The translations under genes were made by a program, and so were the position numbers. Below the pieces are notes generated by a model. It worked only from the letters and a program-made list of their open reading frames with translations. It was not told the origin of the DNA and made no database searches. From JANNSX01 sp046348995 (lineage in GTDB: Bacteria; Pseudomonadota; Alphaproteobacteria; Rhizobiales; Hyphomicrobiaceae), in assembly GCA_046348995.1 (NCBI GenBank), contig JAXMDB010000009.1:124001-188000 (forward strand): DNA of 64,000 nucleotides, given 5' to 3'. Shown one piece after another: positions 51,793 through 61,939 of this stretch (its first letter is position 1; every line of letters starts with the position of its first letter).

Positions 51793-52499
51793 ATGCGTTT
51801 GTTCGCAGCCCGTCGCGCTGCCCATGTCGCAGGGGAGGCGGGGCATCATGGCATGCTCAACCGTGAAGGCGGCGTGCTGACGGCGGTGGCGTCCGCCATC
51901 GCCCTGCTGTGTTCTCCTCCTACAGCGTCTACGAGACGAGCGTCCGGCGGCCCGATCTCAGGCTCTTCGTACCGCCGACCATCCAGTATTCCTCGCCCTA
52001 CCAGAACAGCAATTTCGAGGTCTTCGTCGTGCCCGTGACGGTCGCCAATGTCGGCGCACGCTCAGGAGCCGTGCTCGCCTTCGACCTTGAGGTGAAGAAT
52101 CCGCGGACAGGCGAGAAGAAGATGTTCTATGCCGCCGAGTTCGGCCGCTGGACGATGACGAATGCCCAGTCCGGCAATTTCGAGCACTTCGCGCCGCTTG
52201 CCATACCGGGCAAGTCGAGTGCCACCGCGAGCCTCATCTTCTATTCCCGGCTCGACGAGACCGTCATGCAGATCGCCGACGGAAAAAAGGGCGAGAACGA
52301 GCTGAAGCTGTCTGCGTCGGTGGCGGAGCCCGAGGACCTCGGCCCCATCGATAAGCTCTGGGCGGGGCCACCGGCGCCGCTCGCCTTCACGATGATCATG
52401 CCCGAGGTCGATCACCGGATCTTCGAGAACGGAACGTTGATGCTCTACAACGCAAGCTGGAAACCGTCGGGCGGCGACGCCCCCGCAGCCCAGCCTTGA
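51793..52499 (+). pseudogene. Membrane-anchored protein gene with an apparent frameshift
   Basis: An ATG at 51793 with a strong GGGAGG site 9 bases upstream opens a frame MRLFAARRAAHVAGEAGHHG, then a hydrophobic anchor (VLTAVASAIALL). At about 51905-51912 the frame runs out of meaning; the reading continues in another frame from GTG 51909 as FSSYSVYETSVRRPDLRLF and a 190-residue beta-rich domain ending at 52499. The join CTGCTG(TG)TTCTCC looks like a two-base insertion within a TM segment. The second frame is open to 52499 with normal codon use. It may be a true frameshift, a sequencing error, or translation from the GTG at 51909 (196 aa). No family recognised; a terminator hairpin follows. 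Confidence 0.6.
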
Positions 52500-52507
52500 C
52501 ATGAGAG

Positions 52508-52537
52508 GGGGCCGCTCCGGTTCTCCGGAACGGCCCC
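52508..52537 (+). terminator. Terminator hairpin after the frameshifted gene
   Basis: A stem GGGGCCG/CGGCCCC plus an inner TCCGG/CCGGA with a TTCT loop is followed by GCTCTTGT. The stem is strong but the T-tract is weak. Confidence 0.65.
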
Positions 52538-52631
52538 GCTCTTGTCGATGGTGCAGGCTCGGAACGGCCTGAGGTGGGTGGGGTGGAGCCTTTCGGCCGG
52601 TGGGCCGGGGGACGGCCAAGCGGCTGACGCC

Positions 52632-52715
52632 TCAGATCATGCCGAGCGCAATCGCAGCAATAAAGGCGAGGGAAAGGACCGTGGCGGCGAATTGGAGCCG
52701 CATCTTGAGTTCCAT
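52632..52715 (-). CDS. 27-residue single-helix membrane peptide
   Basis: A small ORF starting at ATG 52715 with an excellent ribosome site (AGAGGAGG, 6 bases upstream): MELKMRLQFAATVLSLAFIA followed by AIALGMI. A short charged N-terminus precedes one membrane helix (about residues 8-26). It lies in a gap between two genes. The quality of the ribosome site supports real translation; the role is unknown. Confidence 0.6.
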   Translation of the reverse strand: MELKMRLQFAATVLSLAFIAAIALGMI

Positions 52716-53049
52716 TTCAGCCTCCTCTCGTTGGCTGCATCAAGCCAGTCCATCTGGCACCAGCTCTAAACGCCATTAGACAGAGAAGGCTCCCGCTGCC
52801 AAGAGAAAAAAATGGCGCACTGCGGCAAAGATGTCAGCAAGGTGACGGAACCCCGGCATTCGGCATTGTGATTTCCGTTTTGCACCGCGAAAGTCGAATT
52901 CTGTCCAAAAGTCGCGAAGATGTGCGACGGCGCCACACGCGCGAGGTCTCTTCCAGAGCACATGCTGTGCTTAGGGCTTGTCCGCATTAACGACGATGAT
53001 CTGGCTCAGCTTTGCGAGGTTGGGCGAGCTCTTCCACGCAAACTCTTCG
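52716..53049. other. Intergenic region downstream of dapD
   Basis: About 330 bases between the small ORF and the dapD stop. It is AT-richer than the surroundings in part. I see no convincing gene, repeat or terminator; frames here are short and without ribosome sites. It should hold the promoter of the 27-residue ORF. Confidence 0.5.
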
Positions 53050-53892
<843 letters not shown>

Positions 53893-54000
53893 GGGGATTT
53901 CTCGCGATCGGGTGAGGATCGTGAGTGTTTGGCTTCTGCAGCCAGGGCTGTCAACGGCGGCGGTCTCTGGTAGCCTCAGCAGACAGCCCAGGAGCGCCCC

Positions 54001-54849
54001 ATGGTGAAGACCCTCAACGTCGCCTGTGTCCAGAACAACGCTTCGGGTCCGCAGTCCGATAACATCGCCAAAGCCATGGGGCTTGTGGCGAGAGCCGCGG
54101 GACAGGGTGCCGAGCTCATCGCGCTGCCTGAATACTACTCGGGCTTCGGCTCCAAGAACGGCGTCTTGGATCTGCCGGCGTTTCCCGAGGCCCGGCACGA
54201 AGGGTTGAGCGCGGCCCGAGAGGCTGCCCAGCGCCACAAGGTTTGGGTCCATCTGGGCTCGATCGCGGTCAAGCTGGATGACGGTCGCCTCGCCAATCGC
54301 GGCTTCATGATCGATCCCCACGGCACGATCACCGCCCGCTACGACAAGATCCATCTCTTCGACGTCGATTTGGGGCCCGGCAAGGTCTATCGCGAAAGCC
54401 AGGTGATCCGGCCGGGGAGCGAGGCTGTCGTCGCCCAGACGCCCTGGGGCGGCATCGGCATGACGATCTGCTACGATCTCCGCTTCGCGGCGCTCTATCG
54501 CACGCTCGCTCAGGCTGGCGCCTCGATCCTGACGGTGCCAGCCGCCTTCACGAAGCTCACCGGCGAGGCGCATTGGCACGTGCTCAATCGCGCCCGCGCC
54601 ATCGAGCACGGTGCCTTCGTCATCGCGCCCTGCCAGCACGGGACCTTCCCGGGCGGCGGCGAGGCCTTCGGGCATTCGCTCATCATCGATCCGTGGGGCC
54701 GCGTGCTCGCGGATGGCGGCGAAGGCGAGGGGATCGCGATGGCGACGCTCGACCTCGAGGAGGCCACGCGCGCGCGTGGCCGCATCCCGGCGCTGACCCA
54801 CGACCGTCCCTTCACGCTCGCAAAGCCCGCCGCTCAAGCCGCCGAGTAG
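54001..54849 (+). CDS. Carbon-nitrogen hydrolase (Nit1-type amidase)
   Basis: A 282-residue nitrilase-superfamily enzyme with the E-K-C triad: Glu in LIALPEYYSGFG, Lys in ARYDKIHLFDVDLG and Cys in GMTICYDLRFAALYR. AAFTKLTGEAHWHVLNRARA is also typical. In this branch (Nit1) the known role is hydrolysis of deaminated glutathione or omega-amides; which applies here is open. It is convergent with the DUF2339 gene. Confidence 0.93.
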   Translation: MVKTLNVACVQNNASGPQSDNIAKAMGLVARAAGQGAELIALPEYYSGFGSKNGVLDLPAFPEARHEGLSAAREAAQRHKVWVHLGSIAVKLDDGRLANRGFMIDPHGTITARYDKIHLFDVDLGPGKVYRESQVIRPGSEAVVAQTPWGGIGMTICYDLRFAALYRTLAQAGASILTVPAAFTKLTGEAHWHVLNRARAIEHGAFVIAPCQHGTFPGGGEAFGHSLIIDPWGRVLADGGEGEGIAMATLDLEEATRARGRIPALTHDRPFTLAKPAAQAAE

Positions 54850-54876
54850 GCGCCAAGCGAAAAGTGGCCGCTCGCC

Positions 54877-57573
54877 TCAGCTCCCGGCCGCTGAGACAGG
54901 GGGCGCCGCCGGGCTGCCTCGGCCGAAGATCAGGCGCTGATAGAGCATGCCGATGCCGATCAGCACCGCGCCGAGGCAGAGGAAGGAGAGCGCCCGCCAT
55001 AGCCCCTCGACATCCGCCAAATCGAACACGGCGATCTTGATCGCGGCGAGCGCGACCAGAAGGCCGGACGCGATCCGCGCCTCTATGGCGCCACGCCAGA
55101 GCCCGTAGAGGAGGATGACCACGCCGAGCGCGAGCCACGCCACCGAATGAGCCCAGTGCTCGGCTTGCGAGGTCGGATTCCAGATCGAGATGTCGGGGCC
55201 TTGGAACGCCTGGCGGACGGTGAGCGAGACGTAGAGCAGGATCAGCACGAGTCCCGCCGAGGCGATGACGACAGCGAGCTGCACCGGTGGCATGGTCCGG
55301 ATCTGACGCGCCGCAAACAGCGCCATCAGGCCAGGTAGCAAGTATCCGAGCAGCAAGGACGAGACGATCGGCCGTCCACCGACTTGATCGCCGCTGAACA
55401 GGGGATTGACCAGCACGCCGAGGCCGACGACCGCCGCGGCAAGGCCGAGACCACCGAGAACGCGCCCGCCGATCTGCCAGACCGGGCTCGCCCAAAGGCC
55501 GTCGAGCCGCACGATAGTCAGCATCAACCCGAGCGCGGCGACGACGTGCAGGCCGAGCTCGACGTGCGCTACGCGCGGCGCCAAGGGATCGCCGCCGTTC
55601 ATGAGATGACGAATTTGGAAGAAGACCAGCAGCGTCGTGAACAGCAGCGCGAGCCCCTCGGTCAAGCGCAACGCGGCGTCCTCAGCCCCCGGTCGCAGCA
55701 TGCGGGCCGAATGCCAGAAGGCGAGTGCCGGAATACCGTAGCCGACCAGCAGCCAATTCAAGATGGGCCATGTGCCGGCGCTCTCGCCCATGATGCGCGG
55801 GTCGTAGACGACGCGCGCAATCACGATGGCGCCGAGCGCGGTGATCGCGTAGCGGAGCAGCGGGATGTCGCGCACCGAGCACACCCAGGCCGTGCCCCAG
55901 GCGGCCAGCGCGAACGCGACCGTCAAATAGCCGCGCTCGAGATAGCTCGTCAGGCCGAGCGAGAGAGCCGCGAGTGCTGCAGCGGCGAAGGCTCCTGTTG
56001 CGAGCCGCGATCCTGGAAGATCGGCCGCCCCGTGCCGCTCGAACCGGCCGGCCGCCCAGGCGAGCAGCGCAGCGAGCCCGATACCGAAGGCGGCGAACGG
56101 AACCGAGGCGGCGAACTGCGTGATCCTGAGATAAGCGATGACGAAGATGACGAGCGGCGTCAGAGTCGCCGCTCCAGCGTACATCACCGCGACTTCGGGC
56201 CGGAATGCCGATCCGCGCCAGAGGCGAAGCGTCGCCGCGGTCGCGAGCCCCGCCGTCAGGACGCTCATCGTGACAAGGTAGGTCGAGATCGTGGAGGGCA
56301 AGCGGAACGTCTCCCGGAAGCCCGGCAGCAATCGGCTGGCGTCGGGACCGATGTCGAGGCCGGTCCAGATCATCGCAACTGCGACGACGATCAGTCCGGC
56401 GAGAGCGCTCGCGGTCGCTGCGGGGCTGCTCGCCCATGCACCGATCGTGAGGATCGCCATGGCGATCGCGGCCAGCGGCAGCCAGCCCGCGTGCTCGAAC
56501 GGCAATGCCGAAAGCCCCGTAGCGACGAGGAGGGTCAGTCCAGCGAGCGCCATCGACGCGATGGGATCGATGAGCGCGCCCTCGTCGCGCGTTCCCAAGT
56601 GCGGCTCGACGGCCATGAACAGAACGGCGAGCGCGAGCTGCACCAGCGTATGGACGATGGCCGGCGTCTCGGCTTCGACGCCACCTCCGACGTACAGCAG
56701 AAATCCCCACACGATCGCGCCTGCGACGGCGACGGTGGCGAGCCATAGCCAACGCCGCGCCCGCGCCAGCATGTAAGCGGAGGCGGCGACGACAGCGAGA
56801 AAGAGGACGAGGGGCCCTGAGCTCGGAGTCGGCGAGACGACGAGAAGCGGCGTCGCATAGGACGCGGCGAGCCCGAGCCCTGCGAGCGCCGGTCCGTGCC
56901 GCAGCGCCGCAAGCATGGAGGCGAGGCCGGTTGCGCCGAGCAGCAGGAAGGCCGCACCCGGTCCGAGAAATCCGTAGAGCGCATGGGCCGCGTAGATCGT
57001 GCCGAACGCGACGACGATCGCGGCAGCCGTCAGCACGCCCGGAATGTAGGCCGAGGGCATGGCGACGCCGAGTTGCGGCTCGCGCCGTCGCGTCCACTCG
57101 CCCGCGAGTGCCAAGACCGCTGCGAGCAGGCCGCCGAGTGCGACGCGCACGCCCGGGCCGAGCAATCCGGCCTCGATCGTGTAGCGAACGAGGAAGATGC
57201 CGCCGAGCGCCAATGCCGCGCCGCCGACCCAGACAGCCCATTTGGTCCCGATCGCCTGCTCGACGCCACCATAGGCGGGTGCAGCGGGCGGGGGCGGAAC
57301 GGACTCCGGCATCACGGGCGGCGGCGAAGGCACCTCGATCCTTGGGGGCGCGGGCGGCGGGGTCGCGGCGGGTTCGGACTGCTGGGGCGGTGGCGGTGCC
57401 GTGCGGATCGTGGCGGGCGGAGCGTCGCGCGCCTCTCGCCCGACCGCATCGAGCTTGCGCTCGACGTCGCCCAGCCGCTTCGACAACCGTTCGATCTCGC
57501 TGCTCAAACGGCCGAAATAGGCGAGGCCGCCAACCACAGCCACGATCATCATCAGCAAGACCAAAGCAGACAC
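54877..57573 (-). CDS. DUF2339 large multi-span membrane protein
   Basis: An 898-residue protein. The open frame extends far upstream to 59418, but only as a shadow over the vWA gene; the GTG at 57573 follows GGGGAGG and starts VSALVLLMMIVAVVGGLAYF. After this anchor come a coiled segment (EIERLSKRLGDVERKLDAVG, about 25-45), a Pro-rich linker (about 55-105), and then more than twenty membrane helices to the C-terminus. KWAVWVGGAALALGGIFLVR marks the start of the DUF2339 domain. It lies about 83 bases after the vWA gene stop and on the same strand. The function is unknown; transport or envelope roles are speculative. Confidence 0.88.
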   Translation of the reverse strand: MSALVLLMMIVAVVGGLAYFGRLSSEIERLSKRLGDVERKLDAVGREARDAPPATIRTAPPPPQQSEPAATPPPAPPRIEVPSPPPVMPESVPPPPAAPAYGGVEQAIGTKWAVWVGGAALALGGIFLVRYTIEAGLLGPGVRVALGGLLAAVLALAGEWTRRREPQLGVAMPSAYIPGVLTAAAIVVAFGTIYAAHALYGFLGPGAAFLLLGATGLASMLAALRHGPALAGLGLAASYATPLLVVSPTPSSGPLVLFLAVVAASAYMLARARRWLWLATVAVAGAIVWGFLLYVGGGVEAETPAIVHTLVQLALAVLFMAVEPHLGTRDEGALIDPIASMALAGLTLLVATGLSALPFEHAGWLPLAAIAMAILTIGAWASSPAATASALAGLIVVAVAMIWTGLDIGPDASRLLPGFRETFRLPSTISTYLVTMSVLTAGLATAATLRLWRGSAFRPEVAVMYAGAATLTPLVIFVIAYLRITQFAASVPFAAFGIGLAALLAWAAGRFERHGAADLPGSRLATGAFAAAALAALSLGLTSYLERGYLTVAFALAAWGTAWVCSVRDIPLLRYAITALGAIVIARVVYDPRIMGESAGTWPILNWLLVGYGIPALAFWHSARMLRPGAEDAALRLTEGLALLFTTLLVFFQIRHLMNGGDPLAPRVAHVELGLHVVAALGLMLTIVRLDGLWASPVWQIGGRVLGGLGLAAAVVGLGVLVNPLFSGDQVGGRPIVSSLLLGYLLPGLMALFAARQIRTMPPVQLAVVIASAGLVLILLYVSLTVRQAFQGPDISIWNPTSQAEHWAHSVAWLALGVVILLYGLWRGAIEARIASGLLVALAAIKIAVFDLADVEGLWRALSFLCLGAVLIGIGMLYQRLIFGRGSPAAPPVSAAGS

Positions 57574-57656
57574 GCGATCGCCTCCCCAGCGTGCGCTGTC
57601 CCATCGACTCGGGGACGCCCGCCCGAGGCTACCACGGCACCGTGGAGGGGGCAGGG

Positions 57657-59327
57657 CTATTCGGGAAGGACGACCTCGACGGTGCGCGCCTGCCCGGCCT
57701 CGACCTCGAAGGCCTGGGCGTATTTCTGCCCGCCGCGCGTCGCCTCGACCGTATAGCGGCCGGGGGCGAGGATATGCGTCGGCAGCGCGCCGACGCTCTC
57801 TCGTACGAGCACGCCATCGGGCGTGAAGATTCGCCATTGCGTGTCGGCGAGCGCCTCGCCGCCCGACTGTCCCACGAGCTTGAGGGTCACGGTCGCCGCC
57901 AGATGCGTGATCGTGAGATCGGTCAGCTGCCCGGCCTCGATCGTGATGTCGCCTTGCACCGTTCCGTTGGCGTCGCCGTATGTGCTCTTGACGTGATAGA
58001 TGCCCGCGTTGAGGCGCAGGATCGTTCCAGCCTTCACGCCGCTGACGATGAGGGCGCGGTTGTTCGACTGGTCGCGCTCGTCGGAGTAGATGTCGTTGAT
58101 GAGCGCGCCCGCGGCGATCGGTTGTCCGCCGGCGGTCACGGCGTTGAGCCGCAGTCCGCCCGCGTTCAAGATGAAGAGCTCGCGCGCCGGACGCCCCTCG
58201 ACGACTTTGACGCCCCGGGTCAGATAGGCCCGTCCGTAGGCGACGTTGACCAGGTAGTCGCCTGGTGCGAGCGGCATGCGCGGGGCGGCATCGTCCGAGC
58301 GCGCGATGAGCTTGTGCAACCCGTCGCTTCCGGGCTTGCGATCGTAGATCCGCCAGGTGAGGCCCGAGTCGATCTGTGGCCCAGGGTCCGCAAGCAAGGC
58401 GGAGAAGACGGTCGGGATCTTGCCATCGCCGGTCGGCTGGTTCAGCGGATCGTCGGCCGAGAGCGGCGCCGTCAACTGCCGGCTCTGACCACCGTCCAGA
58501 GCGTCCTCGCCACCGGCCACGCCTTCGGTGTAGCTGCTCGCGGCGATGTCGCCGGCGCCACCTTCCGTCTCGGCGTCGGTTGCCGAAGGCGTCTCCGCCG
58601 CTGCGGCCTGAGGTGCGGCCTTTCCGAGCACGGCCTCGAGTGCCGCAACGAGCTTGGCGGCGTTGCCGACCTCCATGAAGGTGCCACCCGAGACCTTGGT
58701 GATGCAGCGCAGCGCCTTCACGTCGTCGCTGGCGCCCCTGATGGCGATCACATCGATGCGGGTCTGCGTTTGCGCCTTGGCCTGGCGTGCGGCCTCGCAC
58801 GGGTCCATGGCGCAGGCATCGGGGCCGCCGGTCACGAGCACCACGCGATCCGTCTCGCCGGAGGGGCCGAGTGCGACCGCCGCATCCGTCAAAGCCTGAG
58901 CAAGGGCAGCAGAACCCGCAGGCTGTAGCCCCTGCACCTGACGGGCGAGACGCGCCGACTTGAACGGTACGGGCGGTGACAGAAGCTGCACGTCGGCGCA
59001 GGCCTTGGCCTTCCGGCTGCCATAGGCGCTCAATCCCAGGTCGAGCCGCCCCTCGTAGTGCGGCAGGACAGCCCCGAGAGCGTTCTTCGCCGCCTCCATT
59101 TTCGTCTCGTTGCCCAGCGCGCCTTGCATGGCGAGGGACGAATCGAGCACGAGCATGATGCGGCCGCCCGACTGTGCCCATGCCTTGGGGGTAGCGCCCG
59201 CGAGCACCAGCAACGGCGCAAGCAGGCAGAATAATGCGTATCGTCGGAGCCGTCTCAAGCGACACTCTCTCGTTGGCGGCCGGGATTCGCGGGCCGGACG
59301 CGAGCAAGCATTCCCTTGCGGCATCAT
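57657..59327 (-). CDS. Exported vWA-like protein with degenerate MIDAS
   Basis: A 556-residue protein starting at the ATG that overlaps the previous stop (ATGA). An N-terminal signal/anchor (LFCLLAPLLVLAGATPKAWA) is followed by a vWA-like domain where the MIDAS motif reads DSSLA (62-66) and the late TDG is VTGGPD, so metal binding is probably lost. Conserved cysteines match the paralog (KACADVQL, CAMDPCEAA, RCITKVSGG). After an acidic linker come at least three beta-sandwich repeats with the pattern LAPGDYLVNV, LNAGIYHVKS and LAPGRYTVEA. It is probably periplasmic. It is the middle gene of a three-gene operon. Confidence 0.87.
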   Translation of the reverse strand: MMPQGNACSRPARESRPPTRECRLRRLRRYALFCLLAPLLVLAGATPKAWAQSGGRIMLVLDSSLAMQGALGNETKMEAAKNALGAVLPHYEGRLDLGLSAYGSRKAKACADVQLLSPPVPFKSARLARQVQGLQPAGSAALAQALTDAAVALGPSGETDRVVLVTGGPDACAMDPCEAARQAKAQTQTRIDVIAIRGASDDVKALRCITKVSGGTFMEVGNAAKLVAALEAVLGKAAPQAAAAETPSATDAETEGGAGDIAASSYTEGVAGGEDALDGGQSRQLTAPLSADDPLNQPTGDGKIPTVFSALLADPGPQIDSGLTWRIYDRKPGSDGLHKLIARSDDAAPRMPLAPGDYLVNVAYGRAYLTRGVKVVEGRPARELFILNAGGLRLNAVTAGGQPIAAGALINDIYSDERDQSNNRALIVSGVKAGTILRLNAGIYHVKSTYGDANGTVQGDITIEAGQLTDLTITHLAATVTLKLVGQSGGEALADTQWRIFTPDGVLVRESVGALPTHILAPGRYTVEATRGGQKYAQAFEVEAGQARTVEVVLPE

Positions 59328-61273
59328 TCGGGCCTGACGCGGACGGTCTTCGTCTCGCCAGGTGCGACATTGAAGGGGGCCGACAGCGTTTTCGCGCCGA
59401 CCTTGACCTCCACCACATAGTCGCCGGCGCTGAGCGGTACCTCGGGCGCCGGGTCGACCGAGGCCCAGACGGGCTTGCCGTCCGCGCTCTTGACGGTCCA
59501 CTGCAGCAGCCGCTTCTTCACGCCGCCCTCGAAGCCGAAGCTCACGACACCGGCCTCGTGCTCGACCGTCACCGTCTCGCTGGTGCCCGCGCCGACCTCG
59601 AATTCCTTCTCGGCCCGGGCGTTGCCGTCACCATATAGGCTGGTCACGCGATAGCGGCCGAGCGGCAGAGTCGCGATGGCCTCGGGTCCGTTCAGCCGCG
59701 CGATCAGGCCTGTACCGGCCTCGATCCCGTCGATCGTGTAGCTTACGAGGCCGCCGATCGTCGCGGGGCTCCCGGCGATCCGGCTTTGCAGCGTGACGCG
59801 GCCGGAAGGGATCACGATCGCCTCGACGGTCGTCTCGCCGCCGCGCACCGTGACGTCGGAGGTGACGGAGGCGGCACCGCGCTCGGCCCGGACATGGTAG
59901 ATGCCGGCCCTGAGCGTGAACGACGGCTCGGCTGCGGCCGATGTCGTGACCTCACGCCGGCCACCGTCGGCCTCGGGGTCGTCTTCCATGACCGAGAAGT
60001 AGACGTCATCGACGGGCGGCCCCTCAGCGGTGGCCCTCGCAGAGACGGTGAGCGTTCCGATGTCGAAGGCGATGTCGGCGGCCGCGTCGCGACCGGCCTC
60101 GACGGTGAGCGCGCGCTCGATACGCGCGAGACCCTGCTCGAAGACAGCGCGGTAGGTGCCGGACGCGAGCAGCATCGGCGGTGGGGAGCCGCGGCCGACG
60201 GCAACCGTCGCGAGTTGGGCGCCGGTTTGCGGGTCGGCGCGGTAGATGGCGTAGTAGGCGTCCTCGATCGTCGAGCCGCCCGCGCCCGCGATGAGGGCGA
60301 TCCGCATCGTGCCTGCGTCGAGACTGAGCGAAGCCTCGGTCGGGCCCTCCGCGCCCACCTCGACGTCACGAAGCGCCTCGAGCCCCGAGGTCGCGACCTT
60401 CACCTGATAGCTGCCGGGCGCGACATCGAGCGAGGGATGGGCCGCCGACCCTGTATAGACAGCGGCGCCGTCGCGGCTGACGATCCAGGCGAGATTTTCG
60501 GTCACCTCGGCGCCGTCGGTCCCGAGCTTGAGCGACAGCCTGAGCCCTGGGGGACCGGTCTGCCCGGTCGTCTTCGTGTCGGTTGGAGGCTTGCCTGTCA
60601 CGGCCAGGAAGATCCCGTCCAGGGCTGGGGCGAGATCGTCCGGCGACTTCACCTCGGCGATGGTTCCGTGGCTGATCTCGGCGAGGCATCGCGTCTTGCT
60701 CATGTCCTCCTCGGAGCTGCCGAGGATGACGACGTGCAGCTTGAGCGCCGGATCGGCGGCGACGAGGGCTGATGCCGCCGCGCACGCATCCTGCCGGCAG
60801 TTGTCGGCGCCGTCGGTGATGACGACGAGGTTGCCGCCCTGGCCGCTCGAGGCGAGCGCTTCGCCGGCCATTGTGATGGCGGAAGCCATCGGCGTCTTGC
60901 CGCGCGGGCTGAATTTCGCGATCCAGGCCTTTGCCGCAACCACATCGATCGGTCCGGGCGGGAAGGCGAGCTCGACATCGCGGCAATCGCCCTTGCGGCG
61001 GTGACCGTAGCCGGCGAGGCCCAAGTCGGCGCGCCCTTCGAGACGGTCGACGAGTCCGGTCAGCGCCTCTTGCGTCACCTCGATCTTCGGCCTGCCGCCG
61101 ATCGGCCCCCACATCGAGCCCGAGCCGTCGAGGATGACGATGGTGCGTGGCCGCGGCTCCTCGGCCGAGGCCGGAGCCGTCCAGACCAGCGCCGCGAGGA
61201 GGAGGGCGGCGCCCGTCCACCACCGCCCGAGCCATCGTCCATCGCCGCTCAAGCTCATGCCCGATCCCGCCAT
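59324..61273 (-). CDS. Exported vWA protein with intact MIDAS and PEGA/carboxypeptidase-like repeats
   Basis: A 649-residue protein; the ATG at 61273 has AAGGGGCG upstream. A signal peptide (ALLLAALVWTAPASA) precedes a vWA domain with an intact MIDAS: DGSGS (49-53), Thr in GKTPMASA and Asp in VITDGADNC. Cysteines CRDVEL, CRQDACAAA and RCLAEISHG are shared with the next gene. Five or more beta repeats follow: VAPGSYQVKV, LASGTYRAVF, LRAGIYHVRA, LPLGRYRVTS and LSAGDYVVEV. It is the first gene of the operon and is coupled to its paralog. Likely role is periplasmic ligand or protein binding. Confidence 0.88.
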   Translation of the reverse strand: MAGSGMSLSGDGRWLGRWWTGAALLLAALVWTAPASAEEPRPRTIVILDGSGSMWGPIGGRPKIEVTQEALTGLVDRLEGRADLGLAGYGHRRKGDCRDVELAFPPGPIDVVAAKAWIAKFSPRGKTPMASAITMAGEALASSGQGGNLVVITDGADNCRQDACAAASALVAADPALKLHVVILGSSEEDMSKTRCLAEISHGTIAEVKSPDDLAPALDGIFLAVTGKPPTDTKTTGQTGPPGLRLSLKLGTDGAEVTENLAWIVSRDGAAVYTGSAAHPSLDVAPGSYQVKVATSGLEALRDVEVGAEGPTEASLSLDAGTMRIALIAGAGGSTIEDAYYAIYRADPQTGAQLATVAVGRGSPPPMLLASGTYRAVFEQGLARIERALTVEAGRDAAADIAFDIGTLTVSARATAEGPPVDDVYFSVMEDDPEADGGRREVTTSAAAEPSFTLRAGIYHVRAERGAASVTSDVTVRGGETTVEAIVIPSGRVTLQSRIAGSPATIGGLVSYTIDGIEAGTGLIARLNGPEAIATLPLGRYRVTSLYGDGNARAEKEFEVGAGTSETVTVEHEAGVVSFGFEGGVKKRLLQWTVKSADGKPVWASVDPAPEVPLSAGDYVVEVKVGAKTLSAPFNVAPGETKTVRVRPE

Positions 61274-61367
61274 GCTCGCCCCTTTGCGGCCGGCGTGACG
61301 GGCCGGCGCGCGTCTTGTATAGCCTGGAGCGTTGTCCGGCAGAACAGGGCGTAGAGAGGCTTTCGAC

Positions 61368-61934
61368 ATGACGAAGGACGCACTCGAGCTGTTGCTCACC
61401 CGCCGCTCCGTTTCCGCCAATCAAATGCGGCCTCCGGGGCCGTCGGCCGCCGACCTCGAGCGCATTCTGACCGCCGCCGCCCGCGTGCCCGACCACAAGA
61501 AGCTCGCGCCCTGGCGCTTCATCGTCTTCGAGGGCGAGGCGCGAGAGCGATTCGGTCAGGTGCTGGCCCAAGTCTGCGCGCGGGAGGAGAAGGACCCGCC
61601 GAGCACGATGCGTCTCGAGCTCGAGGCGAAGCGCCTGATGCGGGCGCCGACGGTCGTCGCCGTCATCTCGCGTGTGACACACAACCCGGCCGCGCCCGAT
61701 TGGGAGCAGCAGCTGTCCGCTGGCGCGGTCTGCCAGAACATGACGCTTGCCGCCAATGCGCTGGGCTTCGCCACGAACTGGATCACCGAGTGGTATTCCT
61801 ACAGCGCGGGCGTGCAGGCGGCGCTCGGCCTCGCCCGCAACGAGCGCATCGCGGGCTTCGTCTACATCGGCTCCGGCGACACCCCGCCCGATCGCGAGCG
61901 CCCGAGCCTCTCCGACATCGTCACGCGCTGGTAG
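61368..61934 (+). CDS. Nitroreductase-family flavoprotein
   Basis: A 188-residue FMN-dependent oxidoreductase of the small YdjA-like kind. Motifs: LLTRRSVSANQMRPPGPSA, AARVPDHKKLAPWRFIVFEG, and ALGFATNWITEWYS. The ATG at 61368 has AGAGAGG upstream. It is divergent from the vWA operon; the 94-base gap must hold both promoters. A flavin reductase gene follows 5 bases after its stop. Confidence 0.94.
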   Translation: MTKDALELLLTRRSVSANQMRPPGPSAADLERILTAAARVPDHKKLAPWRFIVFEGEARERFGQVLAQVCAREEKDPPSTMRLELEAKRLMRAPTVVAVISRVTHNPAAPDWEQQLSAGAVCQNMTLAANALGFATNWITEWYSYSAGVQAALGLARNERIAGFVYIGSGDTPPDRERPSLSDIVTRW

Positions 61935-61939
61935 CCGCC

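Noticed and set aside
52766..52987. 73-residue ORF on the minus strand in the dapD downstream gap
   Set aside because: No ribosome site and no protein-like features; probably random.
57574..59418. Long N-terminal extension of the DUF2339 gene (1513 residues in total)
   Set aside because: The extension overlaps the vWA gene in another frame and is not protein-like. The GTG at 57573 with a GGGGAGG site is the real start.
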